DNA of 64,000 nucleotides, taken from assembly GCF_000166135.1 (NCBI RefSeq), contig NC_014666.1, positions 2,604,001 to 2,668,000 of the forward strand, given 5' to 3'. Made by a program: the position numbers and the translations under genes. This DNA is from Pseudofrankia inefficax. Its GTDB lineage: Bacteria; Actinomycetota; Actinomycetes; Frankiales; Frankiaceae. The notes beneath the pieces were generated by a model, which did not search any database, was not told the DNA's origin, and saw only the letters and a list, made by a program, of their open reading frames with translations. This document shows positions 18,815-25,798 of the stretch, one piece after another (within the stretch, counting starts at the first letter, position 1; each line of letters starts with the position of its first letter).

Positions 18815-18998
18815 CCCCGACCTCCGACAGCCGATGCCCGATCGACAGCGTGATGTGGCGATCGCCCTCCGCATCCAATCACCCTGCCCGGCTCGCGTCG
18901 GCCAAACCGTGCAATTCGGACTGACGCACCCGATAGGTCCACGCGGATGTCGCCAGCGGTGGCTGAGCCTCGGGCGATCCGAGATCGCGGCCGTGGGG

Positions 18999-19403
18999 AT
19001 GACACCTGCGCGAGATGTACCAGATCATGTGCACGTGCCTGAACAGATTCCCGATCACCTCGACTTCGTCGGCCGCGGCTGGCATCCCCTCCTGACCCGC
19101 CTGCACGAGCAGCTGGTCGCTGTCAGCCCCAGTTACAGCGTCCAGCAGGTCAAGGAGAAGTACGGCACCCTGCGCATTCACCTCTACACCGGAATGCTGC
19201 GCCACCTGAACCTGGGGAACACCGACTGGCCGGACCCCGATCAGGCAGCCCGCTACAAGGACGAGGACGACGCGGCTCGCGCCCTCGTCCATGCCGCCGA
19301 GCAGGAGTCAGCCAGAACCTGCGAGGCCTGCGGCAATCCAGGCGTGCCCCGGGACCGCGCCTGGATCAAGACCCTCTGCGACGACTGCGCCGGCCACCGC
19401 TGA
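18999..19403 (+). CDS. Conserved small protein with C-terminal Cys pairs (putative zinc ribbon)
   Basis: 134 residues. The middle holds SVQQVKEKYGTLRIHLY and the C-terminus TCEACGNPG, then WIKTLCDDCAGHR. This combination is familiar from an uncharacterised family found in actinobacteria and proteobacteria (QVKEKFG-type core plus two CxxC pairs that likely bind zinc). Its function is not known. It is divergent from the STAND-kinase-nuclease operon with a 184-bp shared upstream region. ATG at 18999 is preceded only by a weak GTGGGG; a GTG near 19031 is an alternative. Confidence 0.7.
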   Translation: MTPARDVPDHVHVPEQIPDHLDFVGRGWHPLLTRLHEQLVAVSPSYSVQQVKEKYGTLRIHLYTGMLRHLNLGNTDWPDPDQAARYKDEDDAARALVHAAEQESARTCEACGNPGVPRDRAWIKTLCDDCAGHR

Positions 19404-19611
19404 ATTCGTCGGTCGCTCGATGCGGCCAAGGCCCCGTGCCGGATCGTGGCTGGCCGCCGCCAGCGCCCGTTTCGCGCGTAAACCTCCCGTGCGGAGGCAC
19501 CAAGGAGATGCGGACCGGCAGCGCCAGCCGTAGCCGATCCTGATCCGGGCGCGCTGCGACGCGGCCGGTGTCCCAGGCGCGACGTGGAGCCGAAACGGGA
19601 AGGTGCAACTG

Positions 19612-20412
19612 GTGACCGTACGGATCGCGCAGATCTCCGATCTGCATTTCGGCCGTACCGCCGCTGCAATCGCGGAGAACCTCCTGGCTGACCTACGCGA
19701 CCTCGACGCCACCCTCGTCGCGGTGTGCGGTGACCTCACCCAACGGGCAAAGGACACGGAGTTCCAAGCGGCTCGCGCCTTTCTAGGCAGGCTTCCGGCT
19801 CCGGCGCTGGTCGTGCCCGGCAACCATGACCTGCCCGTCTGGCCAATTTGGACGCGCATAGCCCGGCCGTGGCACCCGTGGCGACGACAGTTTGGTGCCA
19901 ACCCGGCCGACGTGACCACCCACAGCGGCGATGGGCTGACCGCGGTCGGGCTCAACACGGCTCGCCGGTCGAGCCTGCACGTCGACTGGTCGCGGGGCCG
20001 GGTCAACGACCGGCAGGTCGCGGCGGCGCTCCGGGTGTTCGAGGAGTCGCCGCGGGGCGATCTGCGGGTGCTCGTCGCGCATCACCCGTTCCTGCTCGAA
20101 CCGCGGGCTGGCGGCCACGGCCTGGTCGGCAGGTCCGACCTCGCGCTTCGGCAGCTGCACCAACGGGCGGATCTGCTGCTCGGCGGCCATCTTCACCTCG
20201 CCTACAGCGGGGTGGCCGACGGCCTGGTCGTGGCGCAGTCCGGCACGACGCTGTCGAACCGGCTGCGGGGCGAGCCGAACAGCTACAACCTCATCGAGGC
20301 TGACGGTGACCAGCTCACCGTCGAGACCCGGCAGTGGAACGGTGACCGTTTCGACACCTACGAACGTTCGACCTACGCCCGGCACGACCTCGACTGGAGC
20401 CGGACCCCGTAA
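19612..20412 (+). CDS. Calcineurin-like metallophosphoesterase
   Basis: 266 residues with the full dinuclear-metal phosphoesterase motif set: ISDLHFG (DxH), VCGDLTQ (GDxxx), VPGNHDLP (GNHD), LVAHHPF and GGHLHLAY (GHxH). Related enzymes cleave cyclic nucleotides, nucleotides or phosphodiesters in the cytoplasm; the exact substrate is open. The GTG at 19612 is chosen because GGGAAGG precedes it at about 7 bp; a GTG three codons upstream is possible. It is convergent with the following lipid-kinase-like gene (24 bp gap). Confidence 0.9.
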   Translation: MTVRIAQISDLHFGRTAAAIAENLLADLRDLDATLVAVCGDLTQRAKDTEFQAARAFLGRLPAPALVVPGNHDLPVWPIWTRIARPWHPWRRQFGANPADVTTHSGDGLTAVGLNTARRSSLHVDWSRGRVNDRQVAAALRVFEESPRGDLRVLVAHHPFLLEPRAGGHGLVGRSDLALRQLHQRADLLLGGHLHLAYSGVADGLVVAQSGTTLSNRLRGEPNSYNLIEADGDQLTVETRQWNGDRFDTYERSTYARHDLDWSRTP

Positions 20413-20436
20413 GCGCGGGTCCACTACCGCTGCGGT

Positions 20437-21840
20437 CTACGCGCCCTGCTTTCCGGCGGCGACGCGGATCAGCCCGCGGACCGTGCCCCGTACTCCCGGC
20501 CGGAGCACCCGCACTCCGGGCGCGTGCAGCGGTACTCGCACCCGCAGCGCGCCGGGAAGGGAACGGAACAGCAGCGGCGGCGCGAGGCTGAGCGCCTCGC
20601 CGTCCACCCCGATGCTGACCGGCTGGGCGGAATCGACCCGAAACGTCGGGCTTTCCCAGCGCTGAAGGCCTCGGAACCGATCGATGGCACCTACCGGCTC
20701 AAGCGCGAGGAGGGCGGCGAGGTCACGGGCACCGCCGACGCTCAGGGCCACGAGACCAAGTCGACCCCTGTCGAGCCGGGAGCGGATGCCGAGGCCACCG
20801 AGGCTGTGCAGGTGGTAGGAGTTGTTCGAGACCAGCAGGACGTCCGCGTTCGACTGGACGCGACCGTCCGGGCCGAGGAACCGCAGGTCCGACGGGGCGT
20901 GATCAGGGCCGAGGAGCTCGGGCAGCTTGGCCGCCGCCGTACCCACCTTGGCGTCCCGGTAACTGTCGGCCTGGATGATCTCCGCGTACGCCCCGAGCGA
21001 GACGTTGTTGACGAAGACCCGCTCTCCGACCTGGCCGAGGTCGATGTGCCGTTCGATCGCCGCCTCGAACCCGTCCAGTGCTCCGGCGACGTCGGCCCGG
21101 TCAAGGCCCAGATCGAGAGCGAAGTGGTTGCGCGTGCCGGCCGGAACGCAGACGAAGGCCAGGCCGCGCCGCCGGACCACGTCGGCGACGAGACCCAGCG
21201 ACCCGTCACCACCGGCCATGCCGATGACATCGGCCCCGTCGTCGGCCGCTTCCTCGGCCAGCGCGCGCAGGTCGGCGTCGGGAGTGAGAACGACGACCCT
21301 GACGCCGCGCGCGGCCGCCTCATTGACGAGGTCATGCTGTTCCGCCGCGCCCCCGCCGGACCGGGGGTTCAGCAGCAGGACGCCGTGGCGGGCCGGTCGG
21401 ACGATGGCCCCTTTCGGCCGGTGACGGCCGAAGGCGGCACGCGCACCGCCCTGCGACGCGGCCAGCAGCCCCACCGTGACCAGTGTGCTCAGGACGCCGA
21501 CCGCGCCGGCGAAGGCGAGCAGTCCACCGAGGGCCGCGACGGCCACGGCAGCGGCCGTGGCCCGCCCGAGCCCCCGTCCGACGAGCGCCGTCCAGCCCGC
21601 TGTCGTCGCCACGGACACGGCGACGACCGCCACGGGCAGGGCGATCGGCCGGTCGGCCAATCGGACCAGTACCACGGCTACCGCCCCGGCGAAGCAGGCG
21701 AGCGCGCCGCAGGCGGCTGCCCGGCGGCGCCGAGAGACCTGCTGCTTCCTGGGGCGATCGTGAGCGAGGTGAGCGCGACCGTCAGAAAGCTCCGGTTGCG
21801 ACGCCGATTCGATCGACGGCTGCCCTCTCCGACCGGTCAT
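20437..21840 (-). CDS. Diacylglycerol-kinase-like lipid/sphingosine kinase with N-terminal membrane segments
   Basis: 467 residues. The N-terminal ~130 residues contain two to three hydrophobic helices (ACFAGAVAVVLVRLAD, ALPVAVVAVSVATTAG, LLAFAGAVGVLSTLVTVG). A DAGK catalytic domain then starts at LLLNPRSGGG, with the nucleotide-binding GMAGGDGSLGLVADV and VPAGTRNHFALDLGL. It ends in a beta-rich lobe (SIGVDGEAL). DgkB/YegS-type enzymes phosphorylate diacylglycerol or related lipids at the membrane. The ATG at 21840 is adopted, but no ribosome-binding site supports it and a start at 21915 cannot be excluded. Confidence 0.88.
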   Translation of the reverse strand: MTGRRGQPSIESASQPELSDGRAHLAHDRPRKQQVSRRRRAAACGALACFAGAVAVVLVRLADRPIALPVAVVAVSVATTAGWTALVGRGLGRATAAAVAVAALGGLLAFAGAVGVLSTLVTVGLLAASQGGARAAFGRHRPKGAIVRPARHGVLLLNPRSGGGAAEQHDLVNEAAARGVRVVVLTPDADLRALAEEAADDGADVIGMAGGDGSLGLVADVVRRRGLAFVCVPAGTRNHFALDLGLDRADVAGALDGFEAAIERHIDLGQVGERVFVNNVSLGAYAEIIQADSYRDAKVGTAAAKLPELLGPDHAPSDLRFLGPDGRVQSNADVLLVSNNSYHLHSLGGLGIRSRLDRGRLGLVALSVGGARDLAALLALEPVGAIDRFRGLQRWESPTFRVDSAQPVSIGVDGEALSLAPPLLFRSLPGALRVRVPLHAPGVRVLRPGVRGTVRGLIRVAAGKQGA

Positions 21841-21972
21841 CCGGATATGGTCACCGACCCCGCTCGGCTCGGCAACGGCAGCCGGACACCGAACTCTCCC
21901 TCTAGTCGCCCGCACCCTGCCGACGAGATGTCGGCGGCCGCCCGCCGATTCGCGCCGCTGAGGTTGCCCGAC

Positions 21973-22782
21973 CTACCGGGCCTGTCCCAGGGCGGTCCTC
22001 GCCGCCAGGACGTTCACGTAGTCGCGCAGGTGGGCGATCTTCCCGTTGTGGACGGTGAGCACGATGATGTTGGGGAGGGTGAACTCGCCGGTGGCTGTGC
22101 TGGTCCCGACGGCTTCCTGCTCGGCGACGATCGTCGCCGGGTCGCTGGTGTCGTGGACGGCGAGGCTGCGATAGCGCTCGTACTTCAGCGGGTTGGCCTT
22201 CCATCCGCCGGCGATCCAGCTCACGATCGCGTCCCGGCCCTCGATGCGCGATGGTACGCCGGGCGCCGTGAACGGAAACTCATGGACGGCGTCGAGGGCG
22301 TACAGGCCGCTCATCTCCTCGACAGACTGGCTGACGGCGGCTTGGCGTAGAAGCTCCAGAACCTGGCGCGGGCCGCGGTCCTGCCCACCGAGAGCCGTGC
22401 GCCTGGCGGTCACCTTGCGGTGGCTGATCTTCCAGCCGTCGGGCTGGCGGGTGACGATGTCGTCGTAGACGACGCTTCCGGCCGTGCCGCCCGCCGTGAT
22501 GCCGATGCCCTTGGACTGGACCCGTGCCGAGTGGTCGCCCGTCGGGGTGATCACGATGTTGGTGACGTGGTGGCCGACCGGGTTGGCGTCGCCCGCCGCG
22601 AGCGCGGCCTCGCGGATGGCCGCGGGCCCATGGAGCGAGCCGTAGTCAAGGTCCTCCACGTCGTAGATGACGTCCTCCGTGAACAGCTCACCGGCCTGGT
22701 CCAGCCGGCCGGCGTCGGTGAGGTGGCCGTGCAGGTTGATCAGGTCGTGGATGTCGGTTCGGTCCTGTTCCGACAGCGTCAT
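21973..22782 (-). CDS. Tandem SnoaL-like (NTF2-fold) protein
   Basis: 269 residues made of two consecutive SnoaL/NTF2-like halves. The first (~1-130) has INLHGHLTDAGRLDQAGELF, LHGPAAIREA and WKISHRKVTAR. The second (~135-269) has LLRQAAVSQSVEEMSGLY, RIEGRDAIVSWI and IVLTVHNGKIAHLRDY. SnoaL-fold proteins act as cyclases, isomerases, dehydratases or ligand carriers, often in polyketide or steroid metabolism. Most members are single-domain, so the tandem arrangement may form an intramolecular dimer. GGAGG lies just before the ATG. It is divergent from a TetR regulator gene, its likely controller. Confidence 0.85.
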   Translation of the reverse strand: MTLSEQDRTDIHDLINLHGHLTDAGRLDQAGELFTEDVIYDVEDLDYGSLHGPAAIREAALAAGDANPVGHHVTNIVITPTGDHSARVQSKGIGITAGGTAGSVVYDDIVTRQPDGWKISHRKVTARRTALGGQDRGPRQVLELLRQAAVSQSVEEMSGLYALDAVHEFPFTAPGVPSRIEGRDAIVSWIAGGWKANPLKYERYRSLAVHDTSDPATIVAEQEAVGTSTATGEFTLPNIIVLTVHNGKIAHLRDYVNVLAARTALGQAR

Positions 22783-22835
22783 CGGGATGTCCTCCAGGGT
22801 GCGGGAGTCTCCGCGCCAGTAAGGTGAGGCACGGT

Positions 22836-22875
22836 CCGGTTAGTGGAGACCGTAGCGGACTGTGTCCCCGGTTAG
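22836..22875. promoter_or_regulatory. Putative TetR operator between the SnoaL and TetR genes
   Basis: The 106-bp divergent intergenic region contains two copies of CCGGTTAG at 22836-22843 and 22868-22875, about three helical turns apart, in the segment just upstream of the TetR start. GTCCG (22835) and CGGAC (22856) also form an inverted repeat. The assignment to the adjacent regulator is inferred. Confidence 0.4.
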
Positions 22876-22888
22876 CAAGGGTGTGAGG

Positions 22889-23488
22889 ATGACGCTGGCA
22901 GGCGACGACTCGCGGTCACGGGCTGGGCGTCCGAGGCGCGCGGACGCCCAGCGCAACTACGAGCAGCTGGTCGAGCAGGCGCGGCGCGCGTTCGCCGAGT
23001 TCGGTGTGGACGCCTCCCTGGACGAGATCGCCCGCCGTGCCGGGGTGGCCAGCGGAACGCTCTACCGGCATTTCCCGACCCGACTGGACCTGGTCGAGGC
23101 TGTGCTCGCTGAGCAGATAGCCGAGCTGCTCGCCCTCGGCCGGGGGCTGCTGAGCGCCGAGGACGAGCTTGATGCGCTGTCCACCTGGCTGCGGGCCACG
23201 CTCCTGCACGCCCTGACCTACCGGGGACTCTCGGCCGCGGTGATGAACTCGGCGCTCGACCGCGAGCACGCCCTGGTCGCGACCTGGCACGCGCAGCTGT
23301 TCGAGGTCGGGGGCGAGCTGCTCGCGCGAGCGCGGCGCCGCGGCGTGGTCGTCGCCGACGCGGACGCCGCCGACCTGATGAAGCTGATAGGCGCCATCGC
23401 CTGGGCCGCCCAGGACAGCCCCGACAGCTCAGCCCAGGCCGATCGCCTGCTCGCCCTGCTTCTGAACGGACTCCGAGCCCGACGATGA
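22889..23488 (+). CDS. TetR-family transcriptional regulator
   Basis: 199 residues. The N-terminal helix-turn-helix reads FAEFGVDASLDEIARRAGVA followed by SGTLYRHFPTRLDLVEAVL, the textbook TetR signature. The C-terminal helical domain ends in AHP-like TetR_C sequence (LMKLIGAIAWAAQDSPD). ATG at 22889 is preferred to a GTG nine codons upstream. It is divergent from the tandem SnoaL gene and so probably represses it and itself. It is a paralogue of the TetR at 39024 (same RNYE...TLYRHFPTR layout). Confidence 0.9.
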   Translation: MTLAGDDSRSRAGRPRRADAQRNYEQLVEQARRAFAEFGVDASLDEIARRAGVASGTLYRHFPTRLDLVEAVLAEQIAELLALGRGLLSAEDELDALSTWLRATLLHALTYRGLSAAVMNSALDREHALVATWHAQLFEVGGELLARARRRGVVVADADAADLMKLIGAIAWAAQDSPDSSAQADRLLALLLNGLRARR

Positions 23489-23574
23489 CCTCGGCCGGCG
23501 CCCTCGATCGCGGATTCGGGTACGCCGGCCCAGTGCCGAGCAGGGACGCGGCGAAGTCGGGCATTCCGGCGCGG

Positions 23575-24036
23575 TTACGGCGCCGATGAGGGCGGTTCGG
23601 TCAGTGAGGCAATGCAGGTGGTGAGCAGGCGCCGCATCTGCGCTTGCTCACCGGTGTCCAGATTGGCCAGCATGTCCTGCTCGACGCGGCGAACCGCGGC
23701 GCTGGCCACCTTGAGCTGGCGGCGCCCGCGGTCGGTCAGCTCGGTCGGCAGAACCCTTCCGACGGGTGCCTGTTCTGGGCGGACGACGAGTCCCTGGCGT
23801 TCGAGGGCCTGCAGGAGCACGTTCATCGACTGCCGAGTGACGAACGTTCCGCGGGCAAGCTCGGAGTTCGACAGGCCCGGCCGCTGGGCGAGCAGCTCCA
23901 GGCAGGCGTAGTGGGTGATCGTCATGCCGAGCGGCCGCAGGACGGCCTCCATCGCGGAGTGCAGGGCGCTCGCGGCCGCCTTCAGCATGTACCCCAGCGA
24001 GGTGTCCAGCTCGATTCCCGGCCCACCTTGACTCAT
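23575..24036 (-). CDS. MarR-family transcriptional regulator
   Basis: 153 residues with a winged helix-turn-helix: LELLAQRPGLSNSELARGTF, VTRQSMNVLLQALERQGLV, a wing (PVGRVLPTELTDRGRR) and a C-terminal dimerisation helix. The ATG at 24036 overlaps the first of two near-identical 18-bp palindromes in the divergent region, indicating autorepression and control of the adjacent VOC protein gene. MarR proteins of this type usually respond to phenolics, oxidants or metabolites. Which ligand applies here is unknown. Confidence 0.9.
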   Translation of the reverse strand: MSQGGPGIELDTSLGYMLKAAASALHSAMEAVLRPLGMTITHYACLELLAQRPGLSNSELARGTFVTRQSMNVLLQALERQGLVVRPEQAPVGRVLPTELTDRGRRQLKVASAAVRRVEQDMLANLDTGEQAQMRRLLTTCIASLTEPPSSAP

Positions 24037-24080
24037 GTCAGTAGTCTGACATACCTTCCTGCATGTCAGAAGACTGACAT
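24028..24080 (+). promoter_or_regulatory. Two MarR-type palindromic operators within a promoter
   Basis: ATGTCAGTAGTCTGACAT (24035-24052) and ATGTCAGAAGACTGACAT (24063-24080) both have perfect 7-bp arms ATGTCAG/CTGACAT around a 4-bp centre; the centres are 28 bp apart. The first overlaps the marR-type start codon. On the plus strand TTGACT at 24028 and an ATACCT-like -10 near 24051 would place this operator exactly in the promoter spacer of the VOC gene. Binding by the neighbouring MarR is inferred; the palindromes are direct observation. Confidence 0.8.
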
Positions 24081-24100
24081 CGGACGAGGAGGCAAGAATC

Positions 24101-24469
24101 GTGGCCGTCACGGGACCCGACTTCGTTTCACTGCAGGTGCGCGACCTGGAGCGTTCCGCCGCTTTCTACGAGCGGTACCTGGGGCTGAAGCGCTCCGCCG
24201 CGGCACCGCCGCACGCCGTCGTGTTCGAGACCAAGCCGATCGCGTTCGCCGTCCGCGACGTCGTCGCGGGCGTCGACCTGGACGCGGTCGCGCGGCCGGG
24301 CCTGGGAATGGCGCTGTGGCTGCACGCCCCCGACGCGCAGGACATCCACGACGCCCTCGCCGCCGCCGGCGCGACGATCGTCTCAGCGCCCGTCGACGGG
24401 CCGTTCGGCCGCACTTTCACGTTCGCCGACCCGGACGGCTACCAGGTGACCCTCCACGACCGCGGCTGA
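24101..24469 (+). CDS. VOC-superfamily (glyoxalase/bleomycin-resistance fold) protein
   Basis: 122 residues, typical of a one-domain VOC protein with two beta-alpha-beta-beta-beta halves: FVSLQVRDLERSAAFYERYL in the first, IHDALAAAGATIVSAPVDGP and TFTFADPDGYQVTLHD in the second. Members bind metals or sequester toxic ligands (antibiotics, methylglyoxal adducts). The GTG at 24101 follows GAGGAGG. It shares a two-operator control region with the divergent MarR gene, suggesting an inducible detoxification unit. Confidence 0.9.
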   Translation: MAVTGPDFVSLQVRDLERSAAFYERYLGLKRSAAAPPHAVVFETKPIAFAVRDVVAGVDLDAVARPGLGMALWLHAPDAQDIHDALAAAGATIVSAPVDGPFGRTFTFADPDGYQVTLHDRG

Positions 24470-24553
24470 GCCGGGCCTCCCGGTCCTCGGCGCGGCAGGA
24501 CCTCCGAGCACGCTCTCGGTCGAACTCGGGCCTGGGCAAGGGGGCTGCGTACG

Positions 24554-25198
24554 ATGTGGCTCATGACCGGGAAAAGAGCCGGCACGCTGCTCGAGGTGAT
24601 GAACCCAATCGAGCGTTTCACCCTCTCTCGCGCCTGGGAGGACCTGACCGATGACGAGTTCTCCTGGGAGCCATTCACGACGACCTGGAGTATTCGCCGG
24701 CAGGGTCAGTGCTCGACCCGGAACCCGTTCGGAGCCGGAGAATGGGTAGCCGACTTCGAGATCCCTGAGCCAGTACCGGTCCCGATGACGACCATCGCCT
24801 GGCTGTATTGGCACATAGGATCACTGCCCGACCGTCTGTGCGCCATCGATTTCTTGGGCGGGTCGCACACGATGGCCAGCGGCTGGACGTCTCCGTACCT
24901 TTCCCATCATCCGATCTTCACCAGTGCTGCCGAGGCGGTCACCGCGTTGCGGGACGGCTGGCAAAGGCTCCGCGAGGCGATTGAGCGGGCGGATGACGAC
25001 CAACTCGAAGTGACGACCGCTGGGTACACGTATGCCCCGGAGCCGCCAAGAGGCGGCGTGTGCGTTGCCGGCCCGCCGGGTCCCGCCCACCCGGCCACGC
25101 ACTTCATCGCGGGGGCGCTCAACGAGGTAGGTCATCACGGTACTCAGATCGGCGCTCTGCGCGATCTTCACGCGTGGCGACAGACCGACCGCCACTGA
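24554..25198 (+). CDS. DinB-like (four-helix metal-binding) protein
   Basis: 214 residues. The pattern fits the DinB/YfiT superfamily: an early helix with the family-type region WEDLTDDEFSWEP, IAWLYWHIGSLPDRL in the middle and a late HHGTQIGALRDL. The three metal-ligand histidines are plausible in WHIG and EVGHHGTQ. DinB-like proteins include bacillithiol- and mycothiol-dependent transferases and many uncharacterised members. ATG at 24554 follows a GGGGG; ATG at 24563 is an alternative. It is an isolated plus-strand gene after the VOC gene (84 bp gap). Confidence 0.75.
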   Translation: MWLMTGKRAGTLLEVMNPIERFTLSRAWEDLTDDEFSWEPFTTTWSIRRQGQCSTRNPFGAGEWVADFEIPEPVPVPMTTIAWLYWHIGSLPDRLCAIDFLGGSHTMASGWTSPYLSHHPIFTSAAEAVTALRDGWQRLREAIERADDDQLEVTTAGYTYAPEPPRGGVCVAGPPGPAHPATHFIAGALNEVGHHGTQIGALRDLHAWRQTDRH

Positions 25199-25319
25199 CC
25201 CAACCTCACCAACCGGATTGGTGTGGCCTCACCAGTTCGCGTATCTGCTGGTCGTCGTCTCCGGTCAGCAGATCGGCCACCGCGCGGATACGTCCGGGCC
25301 CGCAGGAGCGGCACGGTGG

Positions 25320-25716
25320 CTGCGCTGGACGTACGGCGGTGATCCTCACCTGGAGGTCGATGTACCGGACGCTGTCTATCCGCCGGAGTTGTTCGCGCGG
25401 CTCCTGCACGGCGCTGGTCTCGCCGTGCTGTCCACCATTGGTTGCAACCGGCGTTACTCGCGATCGCGAAAGACGCCAACGTCCCGATCGCTGTCGACGT
25501 CCAGACCGTCACGGGGGTCGACGACACCTACAGCCAGCCATGGCTGAACGCGGCGGACATCCTTTTCTGCTCCGCCGAACGCCTCGTGACCGAACCCGCC
25601 TCCTTCGCGGTGGCTGCCCTCGCGCGGTTCCCGCCGGCTGCGCGGTCGGAACCCCTGGAGCCGCGGTCCAGATCACCGACCAACGCGTCACCGACCTGCT
25701 CCGACGCCGTCCCTGA
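25320..25716 (+). pseudogene. Frameshifted fragment of a PfkB-like carbohydrate kinase
   Basis: Three consecutive pieces in different frames read like one PfkB-family protein. The first is DAVYPPELFARLLHGAGLAV then LSTIGCN, ending near 25452. The second is LLAIAKDANVPIAVDVQTV and LNAADILFCSAERL (about 25454-25630). The third is GCAVGTPGAAVQI and VTDLLRRRP, ending at the TGA at 25714. Restoring one base near 25453 would give the expected NRPLLAIAKD junction; near 25635 several residues appear deleted. The N-terminal half of the kinase is missing. The gene is dead unless the sequence contains errors. Confidence 0.55.
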
Positions 25717-25798
25717 CACCTGCCGCGAGCGCGCGTCTCGTGAGAACACGACCTTCGCGTTCTCGTGCTTGAACGACCGGAGGCGCCTTCGATCCCGA

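Noticed and set aside
20524-22350. 608-residue plus-strand frame across the lipid-kinase and SnoaL genes
   Set aside because: It spans two well-supported minus-strand genes and their intergenic region, and lacks motifs.
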